A stretch of 64,000 nt of DNA, from the NCBI RefSeq assembly GCF_023051175.1, contig NZ_JALKII010000008.1, positions 1-64,000 on the forward strand, read 5' to 3'. The position numbers were made by a program, and so were the translations under genes. Source of the DNA: Alcanivorax quisquiliarum (GTDB lineage Bacteria; Pseudomonadota; Gammaproteobacteria; Pseudomonadales; Alcanivoracaceae). The first letter of the stretch is position 1, and the number at the start of each line of letters is the position of its first letter. Below are positions 42,492-51,456 of this stretch, piece by piece. Under the pieces are notes generated by a model that saw nothing but the letters and a program-made list of their open reading frames with translations, was not told the origin of the DNA and made no database searches.

Positions 42492-43334
42492 CGCAAAGGC
42501 CAGCGCGGTGGACATCACTACCATGCCCGCCACCTCCTGCTCCCCCTGCCGGTAGCGCACCGCAAACAGATAATTGAACACCGCTACCGGCATGCTCGAC
42601 TGGATCAGCACCACACCGCGCAGCACTCCCTCGATGGCGAATGCTTCACAGACGGCAAAGCCCACTGCAAAGCCAAGCAACAAGCGCAACAGCGCAAACA
42701 GCGTGGCGCGCCGCAGCCCGCCGATTTTCAACTGCCCCAACGACACGCCGAGAGTAATCAGCATCATCGGAATGGTAATGGCGCCAATCAGATCGGTGGT
42801 ATTGAACACCCAAACCGGCAACGACAACTCCGTCACCACCAGCGCCACCGCGATGAAGATGGAAATCACCACCGGATTGGTCAGCAGCTCCCGCCACAGG
42901 CTTTTGCCGCTGACCAGCACCACCCCCACGGAAAAATGGCCGATGGAATTGAGCATGTACCAGGCCAGGCCAAGCACCAGTCCCTGCTCGCCGAACGCCA
43001 GCATGGTCAGCGGCAGCCCCAGGTTGCCAGTATTGGGAAAGATCATCGCCGAGAGATAAATACGCGGCGGCGCCCGCAGCCACCAGATCAGCAATCCGGC
43101 CACCAGTGCCGTGATCATCAGCACCGCCGCATACAGCCAGGCGATTTCCAGCAGCGCCTCGGCAGACAACGTAATCTTGCCGAGTGATGCAATGATCAGG
43201 CACGGTGCACCGATATACATCACCAGCGTGGAGACCATTCCGGTATCGTATGAACGACCACGCCACACCCAGACCAGTCCGATCAGGACACAGGTGAGCA
43301 CCGGAGCAAGAATGCTGAATATTTGCGCAATCAT
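42453..43334 (-). CDS. AEC family transporter (auxin efflux carrier-like permease)
   Basis: A 293-residue permease with about ten hydrophobic helices and family sequence FPNTGNLGLPLTMLAFGEQGL and the terminal YRQGEQEVAGMVVMSTALAFALLPLLL. Bacterial members move dicarboxylates, malonate or are uncharacterised. ATG at 43334 (MIAQIFSILAPVLTC) is chosen because the upstream in-frame part is not membrane-like. It is divergent from mnmC. Confidence 0.82.
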   Translation of the reverse strand: MIAQIFSILAPVLTCVLIGLVWVWRGRSYDTGMVSTLVMYIGAPCLIIASLGKITLSAEALLEIAWLYAAVLMITALVAGLLIWWLRAPPRIYLSAMIFPNTGNLGLPLTMLAFGEQGLVLGLAWYMLNSIGHFSVGVVLVSGKSLWRELLTNPVVISIFIAVALVVTELSLPVWVFNTTDLIGAITIPMMLITLGVSLGQLKIGGLRRATLFALLRLLLGFAVGFAVCEAFAIEGVLRGVVLIQSSMPVAVFNYLFAVRYRQGEQEVAGMVVMSTALAFALLPLLLGYLLAG

Positions 43335-43430
43335 GAAGGAAGGTATCAACAGCGGAGGCGTGGGGCATAATAGTGGCCCCGCGATGAGGACGCCAACACG
43401 CGGCTGGCGCACGGACGGAATGATTCCCCT

Positions 43431-45332
43431 ATGACGCAATCTCAGGCAGATACCTTCGCCCCGCTACAGCCGGCGCAGATCGACTGGCAAGCCGGCACGC
43501 CGGTGGCCAGGGTGTTTGATGATCCGTACTTTTCTCGCGATGACGGCCCGGCGGAAACCGAGCATGTCTTTTTACAGGGCAACGGGCTGCCGGCCCGCTT
43601 TCGCGCCTTGCCCCGTGGGGCACGCTTTGTCATTGGTGAAACCGGGTTTGGCACCGGCCTGAATTTTCTCTGCGCGGCGGCGCTGTTTCTCGACAGCGCC
43701 CCCGACGATACCGTGCTGCATTTCATCTCGGCGGAAAAACATCCGTTGACCCGTGCCGACCTCACCCGTGCCTTGCAACAATGGCCCGCGCTGCGCCACA
43801 TCAGCGACGAGCTGGCGGCGCACTATCCTGCGCTCACGCCCGGCTTTCATCGTGTGTGGTTATGCCAGGGGCGCATCGCGCTGACGCTGCTGTTCGGTGA
43901 CGCGGGGGCGCTCTTGCAGCAATGCCGGGCGCGAGTTGATGCCTGGTTTCTGGATGGCTTTGCGCCAGCGCGCAACCCCGGCATGTGGAGCGAGACGCTG
44001 TTTCAGGCCATCACCCGCCTGAGCGCGCCGGGCGCCACCTTTGCCACCTTTACCGCCGCCGGCTTTGTGCGCCGTGGGCTGGCGGCACAAGGCTTTGAGG
44101 TCGGCCGTGTGCCCGGCTTCGGCCGCAAACGCGAGATGCTCACCGGGCAGCGGCCCAGCCATTGGCAGCCGGTGGTGCCGTTGCGTGGCCAGGCGCTGGT
44201 GGTTGGGGCCGGACTGGCCGGTGCGACCACTGCACGAGCGCTGGCCGAGCGTGGCTGGCAGGTGCGCGTGTGCGATCCGGCGGGCATCGCCCAGCACGCA
44301 TCGGGCAATCTCGCCGGTGTGATTTACACCACCCCCAGCGCACATGGCACCGCACAAAACCGCTTTTACCAGAGCAGCTATCTGCATAGCTTGCACTGGC
44401 TGGCGCGGTATCGCTTTCCGTACAGCGTTGATCAAGGTGCGCTCACCGGTGTGGTGCAATGCCCGCCCGACCAGCGCCACCGTGACAAGCAACGCGCCGC
44501 ACTGGGCAGCGGCCTGTGGCCGACCGAAATCCTGCGCAGCGCGGGCGAAGGCTGGCCGCCCGATAGCCTGCTGCTGCCTGCTGGTGGCTACATCAACCCG
44601 GCCGCCTGGTGCCGCCACTTGCTGGCGCACGAACGCATCACTGTGGAGCCGTGTACCGTCACCGGCCTGACGCCCGCCGATCACGGCTGGCACATCAGTA
44701 CGTCGGTCGGGCCGCGATCGGTCGGGCCGCACCATGCCGATGCGGTAGTACTCGCCAACGCAGCAGCGGCGGCACAGTTCGAGGGCTTGCACTGGCTGCC
44801 GCTGAAACAGATTCGCGGCCAGGTGAGCTATTATCGCGCCACCGAAGCCAGCCGTGCCTGGGCACAGGCAATCTGCCACAGCGGTTATCTCACGCCGGCA
44901 ATAGAAGGATTGCATTGCGTGGGAGCAACGTTTGATTTGCATCGGCTTGATCCTGCTCCCGAGGCCGCTGACGATGCCCGCAATCTGGCCGAGCTGGCCG
45001 ACAACCTGCCTCTGCATTACGCGCAACTGGGCGGCGCGCAGGCCGCGCTGGCCGGCCACCGGGTCGGCTTCCGCTGCCAAAGTACCGATTTCCTGCCGCT
45101 GGCCGGGCCGGTGCCGCAGCTGCTGGGCGCCGCCATTACTCACTTGCCGGGCCTGTATCTGAACATCGCTCATGGCAGCCGTGGTATAACCGGCTCGGCC
45201 CTGTGCGCCGAGCTGATTGCAGCGCAGATCAACGACGAGCCCGCACCGATGGACAAGATACTGCGCAATGCCCTGACGCCCGAACGCTTTATCCTTCGCA
45301 AACGAAAAAAACAACCGGAGTGGACACCATGA
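43431..45332 (+). CDS. mnmC: bifunctional tRNA U34 modification enzyme MnmC
   Basis: A 633-residue two-domain protein. The N-terminal methyltransferase (residues ~1-240) has ETGFGTGLNFL and DAWFLDGFAPARNPGMWS. The C-terminal FAD oxidoreductase begins with GAGLAGATTARALAERG and ends with the AHGSRGITGSALCAELIA flavin loop. It removes carboxymethyl from cmnm5U34 and methylates nm5U34 to give mnm5(s2)U in tRNAs. Fused MnmC is typical of Gammaproteobacteria. It overlaps the MAPEG gene by ATGA. Confidence 0.95.
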   Translation: MTQSQADTFAPLQPAQIDWQAGTPVARVFDDPYFSRDDGPAETEHVFLQGNGLPARFRALPRGARFVIGETGFGTGLNFLCAAALFLDSAPDDTVLHFISAEKHPLTRADLTRALQQWPALRHISDELAAHYPALTPGFHRVWLCQGRIALTLLFGDAGALLQQCRARVDAWFLDGFAPARNPGMWSETLFQAITRLSAPGATFATFTAAGFVRRGLAAQGFEVGRVPGFGRKREMLTGQRPSHWQPVVPLRGQALVVGAGLAGATTARALAERGWQVRVCDPAGIAQHASGNLAGVIYTTPSAHGTAQNRFYQSSYLHSLHWLARYRFPYSVDQGALTGVVQCPPDQRHRDKQRAALGSGLWPTEILRSAGEGWPPDSLLLPAGGYINPAAWCRHLLAHERITVEPCTVTGLTPADHGWHISTSVGPRSVGPHHADAVVLANAAAAAQFEGLHWLPLKQIRGQVSYYRATEASRAWAQAICHSGYLTPAIEGLHCVGATFDLHRLDPAPEAADDARNLAELADNLPLHYAQLGGAQAALAGHRVGFRCQSTDFLPLAGPVPQLLGAAITHLPGLYLNIAHGSRGITGSALCAELIAAQINDEPAPMDKILRNALTPERFILRKRKKQPEWTP

Positions 45333-45730
45333 TCCTGACCGTTACTGCTCTTTATACCGGCCTGTTTCTGATCCTGCTGCTAGCCCTTGCTGCGAGTGTT
45401 GTGCGGCGCCGCCTGCGCGGGCAGGTATCACTGGGCGACGGCGGCGATGCTGCGTTGCGCCAGGCCATCCGTGCCCATGGCAACGCAGCCGAATATGTGC
45501 CGATTGTGCTGATCAGCCTGAGCGTACTGGAAAATATGGGCACCAGTGCCGTGCTGCTGCATTTGTATGGCGGGGTATTTTTCCTTGGCCGGCTGCTGCA
45601 CGCCTGGGGGTTGGCGCAGCCACAAGGCGTCAGTAATGCACGCAAGGGCGGCATCCTGCTCACTTGGCTGGTAATGCTGGCGATGGCGGTACAACTGATC
45701 TGGAAAGCCTTGCTGCATATGCTTTATTGA
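45329..45730 (+). CDS. MAPEG family membrane protein
   Basis: A 133-residue protein with four membrane helices and the MAPEG core RAHGNAAEYVPIVLISLSVLE and GRLLHAWGL. Bacterial members are often glutathione-related, but many are uncharacterised. It is translationally coupled to mnmC. Confidence 0.85.
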   Translation: MILTVTALYTGLFLILLLALAASVVRRRLRGQVSLGDGGDAALRQAIRAHGNAAEYVPIVLISLSVLENMGTSAVLLHLYGGVFFLGRLLHAWGLAQPQGVSNARKGGILLTWLVMLAMAVQLIWKALLHMLY

Positions 45731-45818
45731 ACGTGCCGACGCCGGGAAACCAGACCTTGAAAGCCGGGGAGCCCGGCGTCTCGTCTTCGTTGGTAGCGCT
45801 GGCTTCCCGAGTAGTGCT

Positions 45819-45928
45819 GACGTCTCAAAGCGTCGTTGACGTCCCAAACATCGCTGACGTCTCAAGCATCGTTGACGTCTCAAGCATCGCTGGCGTCTGA
45901 AAACATTGCTGGCGCCTCAGCCATCGCT
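45819..45928. repeat. 18-bp imperfect tandem array running into the yheU 3' end
   Basis: Six units of about 18 bp of the form GACGTCTCAAGCATCGTT are seen. The unit at the right end overlaps the yheU stop (45917-45919) and encodes its last residues (PDTSDG). The array lies between the convergent MAPEG and yheU genes. Confidence 0.88.
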
Positions 45929-46168
45929 GGTGTCAGGGCCAGCAAGCCCCAGCTCGCGCAATTGCTGCCGGGTGAAGATGGAAATGCTCTCGGTGGTCTG
46001 ATCAAACCAGATCACCGCATCGCCCCGCTCCAGCTGCCGGCGCACCTGCTCGACCCGTGTCGCCACCTCTATCTCCACCGCACCGTAATCAGTGCCGTCG
46101 CGGGTGACGAATTCTTCGATCAGATTGGCCAGTGTATCCGGCGCGATATCCTGCCAGGGCACTTGCAT
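45917..46168 (-). CDS. yheU: YheU family protein
   Basis: An 83-residue UPF0270 protein: MQVPWQDIAPDTLANLIEEF and TRDGTDYG match the family. The function is unknown. The C-terminal six residues derive from the adjoining tandem array. ATG at 46168 is the family start. Confidence 0.85.
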   Translation of the reverse strand: MQVPWQDIAPDTLANLIEEFVTRDGTDYGAVEIEVATRVEQVRRQLERGDAVIWFDQTTESISIFTRQQLRELGLAGPDTSDG

Positions 46169-46240
46169 AACGTCACACCATAAAAAAAAGACCACGCCAG
46201 TATACGCTGGCGCGGTCAGTCTCGTCAGGCCGTCAACCGA

Positions 46241-47737
46241 TCAGCCCAGTTGGTAATCACCCGGATTGAAGCGGCTGGTACGCAACCGGAACTCGAAAGT
46301 GAAGCCCGGCCAGAGCGCCGTGATCTTGCCATTGCGGTGCTTGTACCAGCTGTCGCAACCGGTCGCCCAGATGGAGTTGCCGAGCCGTTTTTGCAGCCGG
46401 TCGTTATAGCGCTGCTGTACCTCGGGCCGTACTTCAATCAGCCCGGCGCCGCGCCGCTCTCGTAACGCCAGCAACCGGGCAATATATTCCACCTGGCTTT
46501 CGATCATGAAAATCATCGAGGTGTGCCCCAGGCCAGTATTCGGGCCGATGATGAAAAACAGATTCGGAAAACCGTTTACCAAGGTGCCCAGGTAGGCTTC
46601 CTCGCCATCGCGCCAGGCGTGCGCCAGGGTTTCGCCATTCCGGCCGCTGACCACTTCCGCGATCGGATTTTCGGTGGCATAAAAACCGGTGGCAAATACC
46701 AGCACATCAATCTCGCGCTCCTGGCCATCCGCAGTGACGATACTGTTGGCGCGAATCTCGCGAATACCTTCGGTGACCAGCTCCACATTCGGCTGTTGCA
46801 GGGCCGGATACCAGTCGTTGGAAATCAGGATGCGCCGGCAGCCGATGGTGTAATCCGGCGTCACGCGCTCGCGCAGTGTTGCGTCCTTGACCTGGCGGCG
46901 AATGTGCCATTCGGCAAGTTTCTGAAACACCGTCATCAGTTTCGGATTCAGCACCAGGCCCATTACGCGGCTCTCGTGGCCCCAGTAGATCGCCGCCCGG
47001 TGCAGCTGGCGTGCCAGCGGCAGCTTGCGGAACAACTGCTTTTCCGCCCCCAGATACGCCCTGTCCTGGCGGGGAATGATCCAGTTAGGCGTACGCTGAT
47101 AAACATCCAGCTGCCCGGCCTGCCTGGCGATTTCAGGCACCAGCTGAATCGCGGATGCCCCCGAGCCGATCACCGCCACCCGTTTGCCGGCGAGATCATA
47201 ATCATGATCCCAGCGCGCCGAGTGGAAGGTCTTGCCCTGGAAATTTTCCACACCGGGAATATCCGGCAGCTTCGGCTCTGCCAGGCCACCGCTGGCCATC
47301 ACCACGGAGCGTGCCGTAAGCACTCCGCCCGTACTCTTCACTTCCCACAGCCCGCTCTCTTCATCAAAACGCGCACTTTCCAGCGTCTCATTGAAGCGAA
47401 TGAACGGGTATAGCCCGTGATCGTTGGCTACCCGCCGCAAATAGTCATAAAGCTCCGGCTGGGTCGGGTATTTGCGCGACCAGTCCGGGTTCGGTGCAAA
47501 GGAAAACGAATAAAGGTGCGACGGCACATCGCAGGCGGCGCCGGGGTAATGGTTATCTCGCCAGGTGCCGCCGACCTCGCTTTCCCGCTCCAGCAGCACG
47601 AAACTCGTCTGGCCGCTCTGCTTCAGCCGGATTGCCATGCCCAGCCCGGCGAAGCCGGTGCCGATGATGGCTACTTCCACATCAGGCGCCTTGCCCTGCG
47701 CAAGTGTTGCTGTGCTCGTATGCTTGACCGATTCCAT
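46241..47737 (-). CDS. flavin-dependent Baeyer-Villiger-type monooxygenase
   Basis: A 498-residue FAD/NADPH monooxygenase. FAD fold GTGFAGLGMAIRL, the BVMO fingerprint FQGKTFHSARWDHD (FxGxxxHxxxW) and NADPH fold GSGASAIQLVPEI are present, with a later FATGFYATE. It likely oxidises ketones to esters with NADPH and O2; substrates range widely in the family. It is divergent from a TetR gene across an 85-93 bp region with two TGACA-N8-TGTCA sites and a good promoter. Confidence 0.88.
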   Translation of the reverse strand: MESVKHTSTATLAQGKAPDVEVAIIGTGFAGLGMAIRLKQSGQTSFVLLERESEVGGTWRDNHYPGAACDVPSHLYSFSFAPNPDWSRKYPTQPELYDYLRRVANDHGLYPFIRFNETLESARFDEESGLWEVKSTGGVLTARSVVMASGGLAEPKLPDIPGVENFQGKTFHSARWDHDYDLAGKRVAVIGSGASAIQLVPEIARQAGQLDVYQRTPNWIIPRQDRAYLGAEKQLFRKLPLARQLHRAAIYWGHESRVMGLVLNPKLMTVFQKLAEWHIRRQVKDATLRERVTPDYTIGCRRILISNDWYPALQQPNVELVTEGIREIRANSIVTADGQEREIDVLVFATGFYATENPIAEVVSGRNGETLAHAWRDGEEAYLGTLVNGFPNLFFIIGPNTGLGHTSMIFMIESQVEYIARLLALRERRGAGLIEVRPEVQQRYNDRLQKRLGNSIWATGCDSWYKHRNGKITALWPGFTFEFRLRTSRFNPGDYQLG

Positions 47738-47774
47738 CCTCGTTCTACCCCGCTGTGGCACGCCGGCCACCATC

Positions 47775-47792
47775 TGACAACAATTCGTGTCA
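47775..47792. promoter_or_regulatory. TetR operator candidate 1
   Basis: TGACAACAATTCGTGTCA has TGACA/TGTCA arms with an 8-bp centre. It lies in the divergent BVMO/TetR intergenic region and abuts the BVMO -10. Confidence 0.6.
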
Positions 47793-47820
47793 CTTTACTT
47801 CTGACAACACACCATGTCAA
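47792..47820 (-). promoter_or_regulatory. promoter of the monooxygenase gene
   Basis: On the minus strand TTGACA (47820-47815) and TAAAGT (47797-47792) are separated by 17 bp, about 55 bp upstream of the ATG. The two operator candidates overlap it. Confidence 0.6.
47802..47819. promoter_or_regulatory. TetR operator candidate 2
   Basis: TGACAACACACCATGTCA has the same TGACA-N8-TGTCA form as the first site, with centres 27 bp apart. It covers the -35 of the monooxygenase gene. Confidence 0.6.
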
Positions 47821-47830
47821 CATGGCCACC

Positions 47831-48517
47831 ATGAGCACATCATCCCCCTCCAGAAGCCCACGGGGCCGCGCTTATCGAGGCGTCAGCATCGAGGCCCGGC
47901 GCGCCGGGCGCCGGCACAAGATCCTCCAGGCCGGCGTCGCCGTGATCGGCAGCCAGGGTTTCCACGCCACTACCGTGAAAGCGGTCTGCGTCGAGGCGGG
48001 CCTCACCGAGCGCTATTTCTACGAGTCTTTCAGCAACAGCGAAGCGCTACTGTGTGAAGCCTATGCCCACATCATCACGCAATTGCGCGAACGCATCGCG
48101 GCCAGCCTCAACGCCCATCAGGGGCAGCCGGATACCTTGATGGCAGCAGCGCTGACCAGCTATTACAGCTACCTGCGCGATCACCCCGAGCACGCCCGGT
48201 TGATCATGATCGAGATTCTCGGCGTCAGCCCGATGGTGGATCAGCAGTATCGGCGGGTAATGGAAGAGTTCGCGCAGTTTTTGCGCAGCACACGGCAAGC
48301 GCTTTATCCCGGTACGGCACAAGATGATTTGCACGAGAGCATGGTCGCCACCGGCCTGATCGGTGCACTGGTGAACATGGCCATGCGCTGGATGCTGTCC
48401 GGCTACCGGGAGCCGCTTGAGAGCGTGGTCGCCGCCGCACAGACCGTTCTGGTCGCCGTCACGACGCATCTTGCAGACAACCACCTTGCCAGCAGCGAGT
48501 CGCCCAGCGACGGCTGA
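47831..48517 (+). CDS. TetR family transcriptional regulator
   Basis: A 228-residue repressor with a DNA-binding domain (RRHKILQAGVAVIGSQGFHATTVKAVCVEAGLTERYFYESFSNSEAL) and a variable ligand domain. An ATG at 47822 is equally possible. It probably represses the divergent monooxygenase and itself through the paired TGACA sites, with a ketone or related compound as inducer. Confidence 0.87.
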   Translation: MSTSSPSRSPRGRAYRGVSIEARRAGRRHKILQAGVAVIGSQGFHATTVKAVCVEAGLTERYFYESFSNSEALLCEAYAHIITQLRERIAASLNAHQGQPDTLMAAALTSYYSYLRDHPEHARLIMIEILGVSPMVDQQYRRVMEEFAQFLRSTRQALYPGTAQDDLHESMVATGLIGALVNMAMRWMLSGYREPLESVVAAAQTVLVAVTTHLADNHLASSESPSDG

Positions 48518-48622
48518 TGCCATTCAGCGGTGCCGGACAGGGCAAAAGCGAGGCCGGGCAAAAGTGCCGGGTGCCTGACGTGGCTGCACTAGCGACATCC
48601 GGTAAAGCAGCTCCTATGCCGT

Positions 48623-49930
48623 TCAGTGGTGCCAGGCACGACAGAAGCGCTGCGTGGCCGCCAGCCCCAGTGGCGTGAAGTGGCGCGCCGGCGACATCCA
48701 GTCAAGCAGCTCCTCGGGAGCAAGCTCGGCCGCCCGCGCCTTATATTGTGGCGCCATCGCTTTGACGCCCTCGCTCGTCAGCTTTCCGGCGCGCGATGGG
48801 CGGGTTGCCCGGCTGGCAGCGGCGGCCACCGGCGCGCCGAGCCAATCCGCCAGCAACTGTTGTTCATACGCGGAAAACACGCCAGCCATTGCGCCGCTGT
48901 CCATATCCAGCAGCCGGCCGAAGCGGCACGCGGTGAGCGGCTGTCCCGGTCGCAATGCGTTATCGCGGCGTAGCTGGTGCAGCATCTCCGGCACACGATG
49001 CGGGTCTGCCAGCCAGGCCGATACCGGCTCGCCGCCCAAGCGGCAGTGCGGCGCGTGCAGGTTCTGGCCCACCGCGCGCTTGCGACGAAAGATCGCCACC
49101 AGCTCTGCCTCGAGATCACATTCCCGCACCAGCGCCTGCGCACCGATGCCCACGTCATTGAGAGCAAAGCCGCGGCATAGCCGGCGGTAATCTTCATCAC
49201 CTGGCCGGCTGCCGAGCAGTGCGTGCACCGCTTCGGTAGCCAGAAAGGCATGGCCGGTGTCGGCATTGTCGATGCTGATATGCAGCGAAAAATAACGAGC
49301 ATCAATGCCCAGTTCGCGCAGCTCGTGCGTGGTGATCAGCAGGTGCAGCGGCAACTGTTCATAGCCGAGATTGAAGCCGATGACTTCAGGAATGAACTCG
49401 TCCGCGAGCCAGCCCAGGCACAGCTGTAGCGCGCCCTGCTGGTAAAAACGCGCCGGCAATTCGCTGCCGGCGTCACAATCCAGTGAGGCCAGCAAACGCT
49501 GATAAAGGCAAACATGATTGCGGCTCGCGCAACCTTCACCCAGCTCTTCAAGGTAGATGCGTAGCAACCCGTGATAGCGGGCATCCTGCCAATACCGAAG
49601 CAACCCGTGCAGCCAGGCGCCATCGACAAGTTTGGTCGGAGCGCTGTGCCGGATGAATGACAATGCGTGTGCGCGCCGTGGGAAGAATCGCCTGGGCATG
49701 CCAGCCCGACGCGCCATCAGGTAACGTTGAAAACGCTGGCCGGTGGCATGATTGCTTGCCAGCAGATCGCGGCGCAGGGAAGGCACATCTCGGGCCAGTG
49801 GTGCGGGCCGGGCGGCCGCCAGGGCCGCTTGCAAATAGCGGCGCGCCGCCGTTTTCAGTGCTGCATCCGGCGGCCCGGCACGCAGTGCCAGATACAGATT
49901 ACGCGGGCAGACAGGGGCATCGTCATTCAT
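48623..49930 (-). CDS. iron-containing redox enzyme family protein (heme-oxygenase-like diiron fold)
   Basis: A 435-residue protein with the signature of heme-oxygenase-like diiron enzymes (PF14518 type). Likely ligands lie in EELGEGCASRNH (Glu and His) and, further on, in SLHISIDNADTGHAF (His, Asp, His). Family members include decarboxylases, N-oxygenases and C-C lyases. This one is longer than the single-domain enzymes. The start overlaps the DUF3775 stop by 8 bp, so the two proteins are made together. The reaction is unknown. Confidence 0.72.
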   Translation of the reverse strand: MNDDAPVCPRNLYLALRAGPPDAALKTAARRYLQAALAAARPAPLARDVPSLRRDLLASNHATGQRFQRYLMARRAGMPRRFFPRRAHALSFIRHSAPTKLVDGAWLHGLLRYWQDARYHGLLRIYLEELGEGCASRNHVCLYQRLLASLDCDAGSELPARFYQQGALQLCLGWLADEFIPEVIGFNLGYEQLPLHLLITTHELRELGIDARYFSLHISIDNADTGHAFLATEAVHALLGSRPGDEDYRRLCRGFALNDVGIGAQALVRECDLEAELVAIFRRKRAVGQNLHAPHCRLGGEPVSAWLADPHRVPEMLHQLRRDNALRPGQPLTACRFGRLLDMDSGAMAGVFSAYEQQLLADWLGAPVAAAASRATRPSRAGKLTSEGVKAMAPQYKARAAELAPEELLDWMSPARHFTPLGLAATQRFCRAWHH

Positions 49931-50429
49931 CGCAGGCATACCCGAAGTGCGCCAGCCCGATGCCGAGATATTCTGCCAGTTGCGGGTGGGCAAGCAGATA
50001 ATCGCTCACATCATCGGCCGGCAAATCATCTCTGGCTTGCTGCACCAGCGCCGCAAACTCTTCCGGCTCGGCATCGCCGCGGCCGAGCCACATCAGTGCC
50101 ACCAGCTCGTGCTGCTGCGGGCGGCCAAGACCTTGCACCAATGAGCGCACCTCCTGTTCCACCGGATCGCAGCAATCTTCCGCGAGCACATTATGCTCGG
50201 TGCCCGCCAGCGGCGGGCTCTCCATACCAGACATATCCGCCATACCAGACATATCCGCAGCAGAGATATCCGCGCCCGAGATATCCGTGTCAGAGATATC
50301 CGTACCAAGAGCCCCTGTGTCAGGCACACCACCTTGTTCTCGCATCTGGGCAACATCCTGCTCGCGCATCTGAAAACGCCGCGCCAACGCAATCAATGAG
50401 CACGCATCATCTGGATCAAGATCCTTCAT
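49923..50429 (-). CDS. DUF3775 domain protein with an internal pentapeptide-like repeat
   Basis: A 168-residue protein whose C-terminal half (QQHELVALMWLGRGDAEPEEFAALVQQAR, then DYLLAHPQLAEYLGIGL) matches DUF3775. Between the N-terminal segment and this domain is an inserted repeat of DIS/DMS units (50221-50305). ATG at 50429 with GGAGG is preferred. It is coupled to the diiron-like enzyme and may be its partner. Confidence 0.72.
   Translation of the reverse strand: MKDLDPDDACSLIALARRFQMREQDVAQMREQGGVPDTGALGTDISDTDISGADISAADMSGMADMSGMESPPLAGTEHNVLAEDCCDPVEQEVRSLVQGLGRPQQHELVALMWLGRGDAEPEEFAALVQQARDDLPADDVSDYLLAHPQLAEYLGIGLAHFGYACDE
50221..50305. repeat. in-frame 15-18 bp repeat in the DUF3775 gene
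   Basis: Five copies of a GATAT-containing unit encode DISDT, DISGA, DISAA, DMSGMA and DMSGME. Two adjacent copies of the 18-bp form are almost identical, suggesting recent duplication. Confidence 0.85.
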
Positions 50430-50676
50430 CATTGCCTCCATGCCCTGGCCATGCCTTTGCAAGGCTCCTGAAGGATCGACCCTGCGGCAGCGTCTGCGTT
50501 CAAGCGCGGCGCGTTAAATGTCGTTAACTGCACAGCAAATACAGCCGAGCACACCGAAGCGACGTTCACAAGTGCGTGTTATTACCCGCATCACACTGCA
50601 GGCAAGAACCAAACGGCGGCGGGTATGTCCGCCAACAGAGAGGCCTTGTTGAAAGAAGCCAGGAAAGGAGATCGGG

Positions 50677-51456
50677 ATGACTGTGCCAGCACGCCGCTGC
50701 CCCGGCACGCAATTACAGCCGCGCACACCTTCTGCGCTGCGTTTGCTGACGGTGAATTGCCACAAAGGTTTCAACTGGCTTAACCGTCGGTTCATCCTGC
50801 CGGAACTGCGCGAGGCGGTGCGCACTCTGTCCTGCGATCTGGTGTTCCTGCAGGAGGTGCTGGGCGAGCATCAGCGGTTGTTTCCCGAGGGCACCTGGCA
50901 ACCACAGTACGAATTCCTGGCCGACAGCATGTGGCCCGAGTACGCCTATGGCCGCAACGCGGTTTACCCGGAAGGCCACCACGGCAATGCATTGTTATCG
51001 CGCTTTCCGATTGTCGATCACTACAACCTGGATGTGTCGGTGCGCGGCAACGAAGAGCGTGGCTTGTTGTACGCTCGGCTGGACTGGCCGGGCCACGGCC
51101 CTTGTCATGCCATCTGTGTACATCTGGGCCTGCGCGAATCCCACCGGCAACGTCAGGCGCAACTGCTATGTGAGCTGTTGCACACACTGCCGACCAGCGA
51201 ACCGCTGATTGTCGCAGGTGATTTCAATGACTGGCGCATGCGGCTGCACCCGGCGCTGACCGAGTGCGGCCTGACCGAAGCGTTCGTCAGCACCAGCGGC
51301 CGCCCGGCACGCAGCTTCCCTGCGCGCCTGCCGTTGCTACCGCTGGATCGCATTTATGTACGCAACCTGGCCGTGCGTGCTCCGCAAGTGTTGATTCGCC
51401 AACCATGGTCGCACTTGTCCGATCACGCCCCACTGGTGACGGAGGTGCTGTTGTGA
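50677..51456 (+). CDS. ybhP: endonuclease/exonuclease/phosphatase family protein (YbhP-like)
   Basis: A 259-residue EEP-fold hydrolase: metal ligand Glu in LVFLQEVLG, catalytic GDFNDW and the terminal SHLSDHAPL. It could act on phospholipids, nucleic acids or inositol phosphates. AAAGGAG precedes the ATG. It is the first gene of a ybhP-clsB-ybhN-type operon, with GTGA overlap to clsB. Confidence 0.85.
   Translation: MTVPARRCPGTQLQPRTPSALRLLTVNCHKGFNWLNRRFILPELREAVRTLSCDLVFLQEVLGEHQRLFPEGTWQPQYEFLADSMWPEYAYGRNAVYPEGHHGNALLSRFPIVDHYNLDVSVRGNEERGLLYARLDWPGHGPCHAICVHLGLRESHRQRQAQLLCELLHTLPTSEPLIVAGDFNDWRMRLHPALTECGLTEAFVSTSGRPARSFPARLPLLPLDRIYVRNLAVRAPQVLIRQPWSHLSDHAPLVTEVLL

Noticed and set aside
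43860-45314. 484-residue frame antisense to mnmC
   Set aside because: It mirrors the coding periodicity of mnmC, which has clear methyltransferase and FAD motifs.
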